A stretch of 64,000 bases of DNA from Asparagopsis taxiformis (GCA_030407315.1 JALQPE010000504.1:78480-142479); one strand, 5' to 3'. Positions 1 through 9,456 are shown, counted from the first letter of the stretch. Notes: generated from the letters alone by a model not told the origin. A program made the numbers and translations.

Positions 1-540
1 ACGTGTTTTTGAGATGGGGGTGTGCCGTACGGCACAATCGACCCGCCCAAATCGATGTTTTTTGCAATATTTTTTCTGCCCGAAATTTTAGAATTTCTGG
101 GCTGGCCAGCAGTGCAATCGAGCTGGACATCCACCGGACGTCCATTTCAGGTTGATCGTGAGAGAATGGGGCGGGACCATGATGAAACAAGGACCAAGAC
201 GTGTCCCTGGCGTATTGAGCCTGAAATCGACCCTTCGTAAGACGCCATTTAGCCTTACAGTTAGTGCTTACCGAAGCCAGTGATGGCCCCACTCGGGGCG
301 GCGGCCGGTTCCTGGGGCCGTTGTGGCCAAATTAGACACCCTGATTTGAATTAAAATTTGGGCTATTCTCAAAAACATGCACATGTGAACGTGTTTTTGA
401 GATGGGGGTGTGCCGTACGGCACAATCGACCCGCCCAAATCGATGATTTTTCACAATTTTTTTCTGCTCGAAACTCTAGAATTTCTGGGCTGGCCAGCAA
501 TGCAACTGAAACCGACATCTACCGGACGTCCAACTGAAGC
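1..540. repeat. terminal repeat block, two units, left copy
   Basis: Bases 1-433 are repeated without a difference that I can see at 4887-5319, in the same orientation. The block holds two related units of about 190 bp (one entering at base 1, one from about 345). Each has a short hairpin, then the 12-bp palindrome TGCCGTACGGCA, then an AT-rich stretch and the motif GGACGTCC. Related units occur at 4834, 5227, 62030, 62418 and 63683. Small open frames inside it are identical between copies only because the DNA is. The two exact copies bracket the ParB/dioxygenase cluster at 803-4505, so they may be direct terminal repeats of that unit or the result of segmental duplication. Confidence 0.85.
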
Positions 541-802
541 TGTTCGTGTGTTTCAAACTTACACCCATTACCGGAAGCTAATAGGCGATGAAGCACGTTC
601 AGGCCCAATTGTTTTTCTAATTATGGCATAGACCATCTAGTCTAGTCCAGAGAAGTGTGGGAATCGTCCTGGATTGCAATGGAAAAACGGGTCTGAGAGC
701 ATGATACGGAAGCTGATTAGAAATGGTTCATAGAACGAGAGTGATAAAGGCGATGATTATATTCTCGATAATTGTTTACTAATGTAGTTGCTCTTGAAGT
801 AT
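541..802. other. AT-rich spacer, no gene seen
   Basis: This is the 3' side of the minus-strand cluster. After the second repeat unit diverges at about 530 there is unique AT-rich sequence. I see no credible gene, RNA or regulatory element in it. Confidence 0.5.
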
Positions 803-1906
803 CTAGCTGTCGGAAAATTGTTCTTCCTCTTCTTCCTCGCTATAACTAGAGTCTCCTTGCACAGGCTCTATCGGCAGCCGTGGAGTTGAAGTTCTCCTGA
901 TGTTCTCTTCAGCCGTTGAGGGATTTTTCTTTCTCACCCGAAGGAGTCCGAGCTGCCCTGTCCTCGGCCCACTATCTTTCTTCACCGGGATGGGAACAAC
1001 CGTCTTGTGGCGAACATTGACAGGTGCCGGTTGACTTTGCCTGGCAGACCGGCGCGGAGCATTGGGTACTACTCCTTCTTCGAATCCCAACCGCCTGATG
1101 AAACCAAACGAAACATTGTTGGGAATCGGATACGACGCATTCCTGAAATACGTGTGATACCTCGTTGTCGTATGTGACACAACTCTGTCGACATGCCCTG
1201 CCCCGGCGTGTTGTACATGGCCGTGACCGATGAAGACTGAACGTGGCGGAACGAATACCTTCTTCAGCTTCATCGTCTTGGCGTACATATCTAATTCCAG
1301 CGCTTTGGAAAAGACGAACTTGTGAGACCCTGGACACACCCAGATAGGGAATGGGTCATCTCCGCTGGCAATAGCAAAGTAACCCGGAAGTTGATCTTTG
1401 CGCTTGCGAGGAGGAACAGGGAAATCATTGTGTGGGACCTGCCGAGGACAGCCCTTTCCCGTTATCAGAAACCGTCCCCCAGATGCCGGCATGACAAGTT
1501 TTTCTCCCGGCAAGCCGCAATCTTCCAGCCCTATCGGATAGACGTGATCGATTTCGAATAGCACACGAGCCCGATGTTCTTCCGGAATATGCAGCCCCTC
1601 GAACACAGAGTCCATTTCCACTTTCTTCAAATATCTCACCTCCCTGCCCGCTTCATCGATTTCCACACTCTCCAGTAACAACCTGAGCTCAATCGGGGGC
1701 AGACAGCCAACCCTCACCGACGCGATGATGTCCGCAGGACGCTGCGCCAGATGATGCCCTTCGGCTTCGAGTGTGCCTTCGAAATCTTCAGGAAGAGATG
1801 GCATACGGTCGTCGAACAGGAGGTCGTCTTCAGAAGGAGAGTCACGAACGATGTAACCGTCTTCATCGACTTCGACTCCTTCCGGAACAGTGAGTGTAAT
1901 TGTCAC
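803..1906 (-). CDS. 2OG-Fe(II) dioxygenase domain protein
   Basis: The 367-residue frame carries the signature of the 2-oxoglutarate/Fe(II) dioxygenase fold. There is an H-x-D pair in PHNDF (residues 159-161), then GYFAIASG, a PGSH turn near 192-195, a second histidine in GHVQHAGAGH (about 233) and a downstream arginine in RYHTYF (249). Such enzymes hydroxylate proteins, small molecules or modified bases. The substrate cannot be read from sequence. The N-terminus is acidic and the C-terminus ends in a polyglutamate stretch. The frame opens with GTG, and its first ATG is at residue 35 (1804). It overlaps the stop codon of the charged ORF upstream, and a single added G in the five-G run at 1915-1919 (minus strand) would join the two. 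It is therefore probably the C-terminal domain of a larger protein. Locus D (38540-53373) has a relative with the same motif order. Confidence 0.7.
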   Translation of the reverse strand: MTITLTVPEGVEVDEDGYIVRDSPSEDDLLFDDRMPSLPEDFEGTLEAEGHHLAQRPADIIASVRVGCLPPIELRLLLESVEIDEAGREVRYLKKVEMDSVFEGLHIPEEHRARVLFEIDHVYPIGLEDCGLPGEKLVMPASGGRFLITGKGCPRQVPHNDFPVPPRKRKDQLPGYFAIASGDDPFPIWVCPGSHKFVFSKALELDMYAKTMKLKKVFVPPRSVFIGHGHVQHAGAGHVDRVVSHTTTRYHTYFRNASYPIPNNVSFGFIRRLGFEEGVVPNAPRRSARQSQPAPVNVRHKTVVPIPVKKDSGPRTGQLGLLRVRKKNPSTAEENIRRTSTPRLPIEPVQGDSSYSEEEEEEQFSDS

Positions 1907-2712
1907 TTCGCGGACCCCCTTGCTTTCGACTTGGCCCTCGTCTGCACCCTGTTTGTCTTCCTCGTCCGAAGCGGTATGGACAGATTCTTGGTTGGAGGGA
2001 GTCGCGCCAGCACCTTGGTTTTGTTGGGGGACAATCGAAAGGGCAGAAGGGGGGAATCGGCATCACGCTCATCACCGGAACCAGTGGCTTGTGGTTGCTC
2101 GGTGGGTTGACCAACCGCGGCCGGCTGTTCTTCCTCGGTGGGTTCTGCTACCACGATTGGGTCTTCTTGCTCAGGGTGTGTGCTTCCCTTCGAGCGATTT
2201 CGCTGTGAACGGCGGATGCCACGCGAAGCAGACTCATGATCGATGTTTCGGTGCTTCTTGTGGGTGAGTCTCACATTGGCAGCAGAAGGGTGGCGTTTGC
2301 GTCGAGTCTTAGTCTTCTTCCTCAATGTCGGATTGAAAAACTCTTTCAAATTCGTTTCCATCACAGTGGCTTGTTGTTGATCGGTGGGTTTATCAACAAC
2401 GGCCTGCTCTTCTTCCCCGGCGGATTGTTGTACCACAACCGGCTCTTCTTCCTCGAGGCGTGTGCTCCCCGTCGAGCGAAGTCGCTGTGAACGGCGGCGG
2501 ATGCCATGCGAAGCAGGCTCATGTTCGACATTCCGCTGCTTCTTGTGAGTGAGTCTCACATTGGCAGCAGAAGGGCGGCGTTTGCGTCGAGCCTTAGTCT
2601 TCTTATTCAATGTTGGATTGAAAAAATCTTTCAAGTTTGTTTCCAAATCCTGTAAACGTGTGGTTCTCCGTCTCATTCGAACCTCACTGCTCCGGTCGTC
2701 CCCTCTATACAT
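1903..2712 (-). CDS. charged tandem-repeat protein or linker region
   Basis: This is a 269-residue, very basic and acidic, low-complexity frame. It contains two tandem copies of a unit of about 90 residues, each beginning TNLK(D/E)FFNPTL, followed by RRKR, PSAANVRLTHKK and GIRR. Between the units are glutamate- and glutamine-rich spacers. No enzyme domain is visible. The composition suits a nuclear, DNA-binding or disordered linker. The 5' end overlaps the ParB-like frame by 40 bases and the 3' end overlaps the dioxygenase frame by 4. A single extra base at each junction (runs at 2700-2703 and 1915-1919) would fuse all three frames, so this may be the linker of one long protein and not a gene of its own. 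Confidence 0.55.
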   Translation of the reverse strand: MYRGDDRSSEVRMRRRTTRLQDLETNLKDFFNPTLNKKTKARRKRRPSAANVRLTHKKQRNVEHEPASHGIRRRSQRLRSTGSTRLEEEEPVVVQQSAGEEEQAVVDKPTDQQQATVMETNLKEFFNPTLRKKTKTRRKRHPSAANVRLTHKKHRNIDHESASRGIRRSQRNRSKGSTHPEQEDPIVVAEPTEEEQPAAVGQPTEQPQATGSGDERDADSPLLPFRLSPNKTKVLARLPPTKNLSIPLRTRKTNRVQTRAKSKARGSAK

Positions 2713-4505
2713 TGCAATGGCATTGGTGAGATGTCATTGCAACTCCTTCGGCTGCTTAACCGACCCAATTGCATCTCTGTGCTCAGAAATGACTTGCGCA
2801 TAATACTCTTTGGGCGCCCATACGCAGCGTACAGAGAATTTGCTATTGCAGTCACGCGACGGACGTATGTATAGAAGTCGTTCACGTCAAAGCGTCCATC
2901 CGGACGTCCACCATGAGCAGGGTTCAAGTACTCCGAAAGACCACGCAAGACGAAGACAAAGTTTTCTTCCAGCAACTCGCGCACTATCTTGTGGTCCAGG
3001 TGCGTTATCCCAATCTCGTTGCGGCGCTCGGAATTGTTCAGCTCACGCAACACTTCGTCGAGAATAGGATGCTTCAGCGTTGCTATAGCCAAACGCGTCC
3101 ACCGCCGGGCCGTGTTCGTTGAATTCATCATCCCCATGAACTGCGCCTCGAACAATGTTCGGATGACATCAGACTCACGCAAGTCGCCAGCGTTTTCCAC
3201 GTTATTTGCAACAGCAATCGTACGGATGAACTGCTGGATGGACGACAAGATTCGAACCAGGGAGCGCTCCGTCAGTTGCGTCCCAGTCGTATGGTTCGAC
3301 TCTGCACTCTTGTGGATGATCTCATGAGGCTGAAGATCACTGTCGTCCTTGCGGCGAAGGTAGTACACATCCAGAGGCTGAGTAACCCAGCGCAAGCGGT
3401 TTGCGTCCTGTGGCAGCTTGGTTCTGTGCATACGGGTAAGGCGCGTGAAGTCGTCGGCAATGATATGCATAGCATTGAGACGATGCAGTCCGTCGATCAC
3501 GGTCACGTTCGCATTGGCATGGAATTTGCCATTCTGGAACAGACGCGTGTCGGCGGGCAGATGCGTGTTCTGCGACCTCAGCACCGTCACAGTGATACGC
3601 GAAGAGCTCACATACCCCACAGCCAACATATTGTTGCGCAGGTCCTCCACGTGGTCTTCTTTCACATCCCGAAGGGTCACGGCCGGTTCCACTAGCTGCC
3701 TCACCAACACAGTCGCTCCTTCTCCGACGTAATCCGACGTCACAAACTTGGGCACCGTAATTTGCGTCCCCTGCTGCTCACGAATGCTTTCCGCCACCTC
3801 CGGTTCGTCGTCCACCTCGGTTACGTCCTGCGTAGTAGCTTCGGTGACGTTGGAGCGAGCAGGGTGCTTCGTGCCTCCACTGGAGGCTCTAGCAGAGCGA
3901 GCAGGGTGCTTCGTGCCTCCACTGGAGGCTCTGGCAGAGCGAGCAGGGCGCTTCGTGCCTCCCGAAACCGGGACGGAGCGTGCTGGATGCTTCGTACCCC
4001 CCGAACCAGTGATTTCGCCTGCTGGACCGGTACTGGGCATCCGTCCCGAGCTGGCCTGGTTCGTCGCTGCGTTGAAGTTTGACGCTGCAGCAGGGGTACG
4101 AATGTCGCTAGGGCCATCCTCCGCAGCGGGGCGCATCATCCGAGTATCCCAAGGGTAAAACGCCGCAGCGTATGCTCTACCCATCGTCTCCGGCGGTCCC
4201 TCGGCGCCATCAAACATGTACGGGAACGGGAGGTCCTTGAACTTGTCCTTAGTCGCAATGTTGCGCACGACGATGTAGTCGGCCTCCTCGGTTTCCGGCA
4301 GCTTGTGGTTGTGCAGCGTGCGCGGAAGGCCAACATCGCCACCAGCAGTGCTCACAGAAGCCGTCCCAATATGCACAGCCGCACCGTCCACGTCCGCAAA
4401 CAAATTGACATCGACGCCGCGCTTGAGTCCGCGCGACTCCGCTGACGCGCTCACTTTATCGCCGCAAACCGTTGAAAACAAACTGCTGAAATGCGTATCC
4501 GCCAT
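2673..4505 (-). CDS. ParB-like domain protein (locus 1)
   Basis: This is a 610-residue protein counted from the ATG at 4505, chosen for its ACCATGG context and pyrimidine-rich leader. The frame stays open upstream to about 4787 but without a convincing start. The ParB/sulfiredoxin-fold core is at about residues 290-345: TLRDVKEDHVEDLRNNM, then VTVIDGLHRLNAM, which matches the family pattern (I/L)xDGxHRxxA. Helical sequence follows. The N-terminal region has a PFPY...GPPET...PWDTRMMRP motif, shared with the C-terminus of the methyltransferase at 28021-29847. Between them lies a four-fold SGGTKHPARS-type repeat. In bacteria and phages ParB domains bind DNA and use CTP, and are often joined to DNA methylases. 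Here the downstream partner is a 2OG dioxygenase. Function is inferred from the fold only. Confidence 0.65.
   Translation of the reverse strand: MADTHFSSLFSTVCGDKVSASAESRGLKRGVDVNLFADVDGAAVHIGTASVSTAGGDVGLPRTLHNHKLPETEEADYIVVRNIATKDKFKDLPFPYMFDGAEGPPETMGRAYAAAFYPWDTRMMRPAAEDGPSDIRTPAAASNFNAATNQASSGRMPSTGPAGEITGSGGTKHPARSVPVSGGTKRPARSARASSGGTKHPARSARASSGGTKHPARSNVTEATTQDVTEVDDEPEVAESIREQQGTQITVPKFVTSDYVGEGATVLVRQLVEPAVTLRDVKEDHVEDLRNNMLAVGYVSSSRITVTVLRSQNTHLPADTRLFQNGKFHANANVTVIDGLHRLNAMHIIADDFTRLTRMHRTKLPQDANRLRWVTQPLDVYYLRRKDDSDLQPHEIIHKSAESNHTTGTQLTERSLVRILSSIQQFIRTIAVANNVENAGDLRESDVIRTLFEAQFMGMMNSTNTARRWTRLAIATLKHPILDEVLRELNNSERRNEIGITHLDHKIVRELLEENFVFVLRGLSEYLNPAHGGRPDGRFDVNDFYTYVRRVTAIANSLYAAYGRPKSIMRKSFLSTEMQLGRLSSRRSCNDISPMPLQCIEGTTGAVRFE
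3850..4015 (-). repeat. 51-bp coding minisatellite
   Basis: Three to four tandem copies of a unit of about 51 bp encode the repeated peptide SGGTKHPARS in the ParB-like protein. Copies are nearly identical for the first two and diverge at the third and fourth, which points to recent slippage or unequal exchange. Confidence 0.8.
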
Positions 4506-4833
4506 GGTTGTTGAGTTGGAAAGGAAAAGAGATGGTTGACGTTGACGTATTGGAGTGATGTGGATGGTAGGTTTCACGCTGCGTTGAAGAATGGTCGTGA
4601 ACGCCAATCGCTGGAAATAATAATACAATACAACCGAAATTTTGTTAGGTACACACCTATCGTGACCGCTGGAATGCAAGAGAGGCAATCGAGATGTGAA
4701 TGTCCGTTCGGGCTCTCGAAACCTGACGAGGTGGCGTGAAGCAGGCAGTGTCTTTGATGTGTAATTCGTTGCAATTACAGCTGTCAAGCAAGGCGGCTTT
4801 TGGGGCGGCTGCGAGCACCCCTATGTCCGGAAG

Positions 4834-5395
4834 ACGTCCTTATTTGAATTGAAATTAGGGCTATTCTCAAAAACATGCACATGTGAACGTGTTTTTGAGA
4901 TGGGGGTGTGCCGTACGGCACAATCGACCCGCCCAAATCGATGTTTTTTGCAATATTTTTTCTGCCCGAAATTTTAGAATTTCTGGGCTGGCCAGCAGTG
5001 CAATCGAGCTGGACATCCACCGGACGTCCATTTCAGGTTGATCGTGAGAGAATGGGGCGGGACCATGATGAAACAAGGACCAAGACGTGTCCCTGGCGTA
5101 TTGAGCCTGAAATCGACCCTTCGTAAGACGCCATTTAGCCTTACAGTTAGTGCTTACCGAAGCCAGTGATGGCCCCACTCGGGGCGGCGGCCGGTTCCTG
5201 GGGCCGTTGTGGCCAAATTAGACACCCTGATTTGAATTAAAATTTGGGCTATTCTCAAAAACATGCACATGTGAACGTGTTTTTGAGATGGGGGTGTGCC
5301 GTACGGCACAATCGACCCGCTGAAATCAAGGTTTTTGCAATATTTTTTCTGCCCGAAATTCTAGAATTCTGGACTGGCCAGCAATGCAATAGCTA
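4834..5395. repeat. terminal repeat block, two units, second copy
   Basis: Bases 4887-5319 match 1-433. The block begins at about 4834 next to a GACGTCC motif and again contains two units, each with TGCCGTACGGCA. It lies upstream of the minus-strand ParB gene, so any promoter function would act leftwards. After 5319 the sequence departs from the left copy and enters the segment shared with 62.6-63.6 kb. Confidence 0.85.
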
Positions 5396-5857
5396 TCTGC
5401 TCTGAACCGATTCTAACAAGCAGAAAGAATCCTCTCCTTCATGACGATGCTCTCGAATTGAGTGCAATGCAACGGACTCCCTCCAAGAGAACGACAAAGC
5501 ATCGTCTTTTCCAAGGCATTTTCGTACGAAAAATAATCGAAACACATATTTGACTTTAACCTAACAGCTATCGCGAGCACTGTACTCAGCTAAATTTCCT
5601 CTGTAATTTCCTTCCCGCAACCAATCAATAGCCGCTTGGTCACAGGCTTAAAAGCCTTCCACTATCTGTCCTATCCATCGAAGGGGGTTCGATCCAGGCC
5701 TTGATGGGTGTGGAACCCGAGAAATCGAAAATGGAACATATTGCGACAGAGATGAGATGTCATTCTCTTTCGTTTACTTTTTTCTAACAAGATTCTAAAC
5801 GTCTACGGAGCGGAACAAACCCAATGTCGTCCATCCGTTTTCAGCCCGGTGAGATGT

Positions 5858-6300
5858 TGTTGCCATTAACGGAGGTGGAGGTGGAGGAAGTGGCTATGGA
5901 GGAAGCCTGGAGAATTTCTCCGGTACTGACATCTCACATGTTGAACATGTGAGATGTCAGTACCCATGGATGAGAAGAAAAACATGTTGAGGTCCAGTTC
6001 GGACATTGTTGCCATTAACGGAGGTGGAGGCTATGGTGGAAGCCTGGAGAATAATAGAATATTCCTATACCCATGGTTCACAAGAAAAACATGTTGAGGT
6101 GCGGTTCGGGTATTCTTTCCATTAACGGAGGAGGAGGCGGCGGCTATGGTGGAAGCCTGGAGAACATGTGAGATGTCAGTACCCATGGATGAGAAGAAAA
6201 ACATGTTGAGGTGCGGTTTGGATATTCTTTCCATGAACGGAGGTGGAGGTGGCAGCTATGGTGGAAGCCTGGACAACAATAGAATATTCCTATACCCATG
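5858..6300 (+). repeat. glycine-rich minisatellite
   Basis: Four imperfect copies of a unit of 107-149 bp begin with CCATTAACGGAGG at about 5862, 6011, 6118 and 6230. In one frame the unit reads INGGGGGGYGGSLE, but stop codons interrupt it. The matching array in the other repeat copy is at 63058-63400 with units at about 63058, 63114, 63227 and 63340. Confidence 0.7.
5922..5964. repeat. 43-bp near-perfect palindrome
   Basis: Two 21-base arms, starting GGTACTGACATCTCAC, are exact reverse complements around a single base. It sits inside the minisatellite and is absent from the homologous position near 63170, where only the right arm is present. It probably arose by a local inverted duplication in this copy. 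Confidence 0.85.
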
Positions 6301-6510
6301 GATCACAAGAAAACGTTGTTGAGCTCCTTTTCGAAGCCCATTCGTCTCTTGAATAAATTTACCACCCGAATCATATACGATTGCCGAGTTGACACCCGGT
6401 ATGTCTCGTTGATAGAAATAGCAGGGGTTCCACCACTCAGCTGGCGGGAAGTAGTTACTGATTGGATGAGATATGGCTTAGCTCCCGCCAAAACCGATAC
6501 ACTACTGAGT

Positions 6511-6850
6511 TTGAGATTGAAAAAATGTAGTAAATTTACTGCCTGAGCAATTTGGTGCCTGAGGCAGTAAAATTACTATTTTAATTTTTTCAGTTCTAGT
6601 GCCGCAGGCAGTAAAATACAAAATTTCCTGGCAGTACGGTATGTAGCAGAATTCAGTACTGTACGATAGCAAATTCTAGTAATTTTTGCTGGTACCACAG
6701 GGCAGTAGTGCAATGCAGTGATTTTTGATGATTTTTGCAATAGAATGTACTGCCGTACAGTACTGCCCTGGCAAATGCCTGGCATTAGAATCAGGCAGTA
6801 AAATATACTGGCTCCGGCAGTGAATTGTACTGCCTGCAAGTACTGCCTTG
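6511..6850. repeat. subterminal palindromic array of module A
   Basis: Repeated, variably decayed copies of a motif related to CAGTAAATTTACTG (itself a 14-bp palindrome), interspersed with GCAGTA and CAGTAC elements, begin a few bases inside the presumed left end. The same arrangement, after a related ttgaga.tgaaaaaa start, opens module B at about 15931. The position and repetition suggest binding sites for an element-encoded protein. Confidence 0.65.
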
Positions 6851-7169
6851 ATAGTAATTGGTGATTGGTATTTTCTGAGATTCAATGTCGCAATAGTTGT
6901 CCAGGATAGGGTTGTACAATGTGTTCGCATGTGAGTTCAAGTAGAGAAGAGAGGAAACTATTCTGAAGCTACTAGTAGTGAGAAGTGTAGAGGATGCATG
7001 GTCACATGGAAATGACCGTTACAAAAAAGGTAGGAGAAAATCGGTCGTTTTCCGAGGATATGAGTAGAGTAGTTGGCATTATTTGTTACTATTGCTAGCA
7101 TTCTCGTTGCAGGAAAATCGTCTGGAGTGACACTTTGCGATTGGAACGAGAGGCGAAGTTTGACGGAAG

Positions 7170-8734
7170 ATGGAATCTCAGCGTCGTGAGGAAAATCCAA
7201 ATGACTGCCTAGCAGGGATTATTCGAGAGGGATTCAGGACAGTGACTGGGGAAGTTCGTCGTATTGGGGAGAGGATGGATGAAATCGACGATGATCGAAC
7301 GTCCCAACGCCAGCAAATCGAAAAGCTGATGAGTCGCGTCGAGTTTATAGTAACGGAATTACAGGGTGTGAAAGACATCTGGGATGGTTTATTACAGCAG
7401 AGTCAGGGCACTTCGAAGAAGGGGATGACTGACAAGGACAGGGACCGGTTGCGCATCTCGCAGTCAGCAGAACTATCGTTTTCTTACAATTTTCTGTGTG
7501 CAGTATTCGGAACTGTTGTACCTTTGCTGGTCGAAAAGATTGATGCTGGGGCGACAATTTACACCAACCAAGGAATCTACGACCTCCGTGGGTGCAGGTT
7601 GCTCTCTGCAATGATGTTTGCGAAGCAGAGCAATGACAAGAGAGATGTGTCCCAATCCAACACCGGGAAGAACAACATCGAGCTTCGATTCCAAGTGGTG
7701 ATGTCTCTCTTGCGGAACATTCAGAAGGAAAAGTCGGGTACAGGCCGTACAGTGGAAGGCTCGAGCTCTGGACGCGGTTCGAATGCGTTCAACGTCTGGA
7801 AGGAGAACAAGTACATTCCGGACAAAATAATCGAAGAAGTTGTTTATGGTGTTTATGGTGTTTATGGTGCCTTGTTTATGGTGTTTATGGTGCCACTGGC
7901 GATGGCCGAAACCAGCCTGCAGGAAGCATTGACGGAGGGGCTAGGAAGCGGAGGAAAACAGATGGAAATGGTGGACAGTTGAGCAAGCGTGAAATATCTT
8001 TGGCTGTTACGAAAGTTGCGCTGACAAAGGTGCTCGGTTTCCTGAACAAGTCTAGAGAGCAGGTGCGCCATCGATTCCTTGTCGAACTGGGGTTCGCTCT
8101 AGTGTTGGAAACGGACGCCTCTATCACTTTCGAGTTTCCAACTCACGATCTCATTCGAGATATGGACGTTATCCCCGATACCCGTGTGACCAACGGAAAT
8201 CTAAGGCCTGAGGAACGGAAAGTTGTGGATGACAAGAATTCCGAGATCTTGATACAATTCATCGCTGAGCGGAAAGAGATGGTTGTCATCATTCAGTACG
8301 AAGTCGAGATATCGGGATGTGTGGCCAAAAGGATGATTCGAAGGAGAATCAATATCCTGGAGGTAGCCCTGAACACTGCAATTGCTTTCCTTCAATGCAC
8401 GAGTAGAACGGTTTTCCTGCGACGTTCCTGCAATTCACTCAGATTTGTCCATGCAATCGCTTCCGGGATTCTAAGAATTTTCAAGGTACAATCAGGTCAG
8501 ACCTTCGAAGAAAGTGTACAGGACGAGCTCAAACAGTTAGGAAAGGCGATTTTGCCGAGTGAGCGAATCTATAAGAGGCATCTCTGCGAAGATGTACTGA
8601 CAATTACTAACGAAAAATTCGATGAACAACACTTAGAACAGCGTAGTACCGCGTTTGAGGAGGATAGCGGACATGGAAATGAAGAAGATGGGAGTGAAAG
8701 CTACGTTGAAGTTTTCCTTGATGAGGAAGATTGA
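7170..8734 (+). pseudogene. module A ORF1, frameshifted
   Basis: Two frames (7170-7982 and 7979-8734) together match the single 500-residue ORF1 of module B along their length. Shared blocks are KDRDRLRISQSAE, QSNDKRDVSQSN.GKNNIELR, VTK.ALT...GFLNKSREQVRHRF, DDKN..IL..FIA.RKEM, RRINILEVALN and FLRRSCNSLRF. The break lies in a run of a 9-base GTTTATGGT-type repeat at about 7846-7896, where slippage moved the frame. The second part opens with TTG, so it is not an independent gene. The N-terminus is predicted coiled-coil and helical. The family is not recognised. I see no transposase catalytic triad. The gene is convergent with ORF2. Confidence 0.7.
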
Positions 8735-8912
8735 TAATGGAAGCGTAGATGTAAAGTTTCACATCATTTGAAGTACAGCTATTACTACGAGAGAGACTTG
8801 GGAGAAATAAAAACCTTTAGATATGAAACTGTCTAGGATATGAGTGGAAAGGGTGTACCCTAGCATGCTACGTACTACCTGGTGTACTGGAAACAATAGC
8901 TACTAGCTATAT

Positions 8913-8937
8913 ATAAGAACGATAGTATCGTTCTTAT
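8913..8937. terminator. 12-bp arm hairpin between convergent genes
   Basis: Perfect 12-base arms (ATAAGAACGATA and its complement) surround one base, and a short T-rich run follows. It lies between the 3' ends of ORF1 (8734) and ORF2 (9457). A role in ending transcription is an inference from place and shape. A sequence relic of another element is equally possible. Confidence 0.4.
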
Positions 8938-9078
8938 TTTTCAGCTCACTCTGCGACTAGAAAGCGTCATGTCTACTACGGTTAAGAGTTTTACCCTGTC
9001 ATTGAGCACGCCTCTAGTAGCTTCGGGGCCTGTGCAGTCCCATCCAATGCCGTAGCTCCACCTGGCAGAGTAGTGCGG

Positions 9079-9260
9079 AAAATAATACCGGGTATTATTT
9101 TGAGGAATATTTTGCCAAGTGGAGGGCAATCATTCGTACCGACTACAGGCGATCCCTGGACGAAACCTAAGAATAATATCCGGTATTATTTTCAGGGATA
9201 TTTTGCCAAGTGGAGGGCAATCATTGTTACAGAATGCAGACAGTCCCTGGACGAAGGAAC
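9079..9260. repeat. 91-bp tandem duplication
   Basis: Two adjacent units starting at about 9079 and 9170 share an inverted AATAATACC/GGTATTATT core, then GGGATATTTTGCCAAGTGG-type sequence and TCCCTGGACGAA. The divergence is about 10 percent by eye. The pair lies in the gap between the two convergent genes of module A and has no counterpart in module B. Confidence 0.8.
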
Positions 9261-9456
9261 AGGCCAGAAAGATACGGAGCATGTATCGATGGTTACCATC
9301 GACTTGATCGAGGTTGGCTAATTATGAACAGTCGTGTACACACATCTATAAAAGATAGAAAAACGTTTTACTCGGAGGCGACATCGTGTACGGTAGGATG
9401 AGGTGCATCGACAGGGGAACTATTCTGTCCAACAATGACGCCATGTCCAATTGTGT

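Larger units (their letters stand above)
4766..6500. repeat. 1.7-kb dispersed repeat, copy 1
   Basis: This segment aligns almost throughout with 61981-63600 in the same orientation, with small indels. It includes a TTACAGCTGTC start, the two-unit block, a stretch with a perfect B-box-like GGTTCGATCC (5687) and a glycine-rich minisatellite. Both copies lie just upstream of a minus-strand gene (ParB at 4505, coiled-coil at 61801). The match stops at about 6500, where module A begins, so module A appears to have inserted into this repeat. No intact gene is visible. Short open stretches near the end (SWREVVTD..MRYGLAPAKTD) may be an old exon. Confidence 0.75.

Noticed and set aside
22..240. 72-residue ORF found identically at 22-240 and 4908-5126, and similar ones near 62096
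   Set aside because: The identity is that of the repeated DNA. The frame has no domain, is lost in diverged copies and contains the palindrome and AT-rich tract of the repeat.
803..4787. Bacterial operon suggested by short gene overlaps
   Set aside because: The dioxygenase frame starts with GTG and has no ATG or ribosome-binding site. Kozak-like starts, retrotransposons and a SET domain show a eukaryote. Single-base frame breaks explain the overlaps better.
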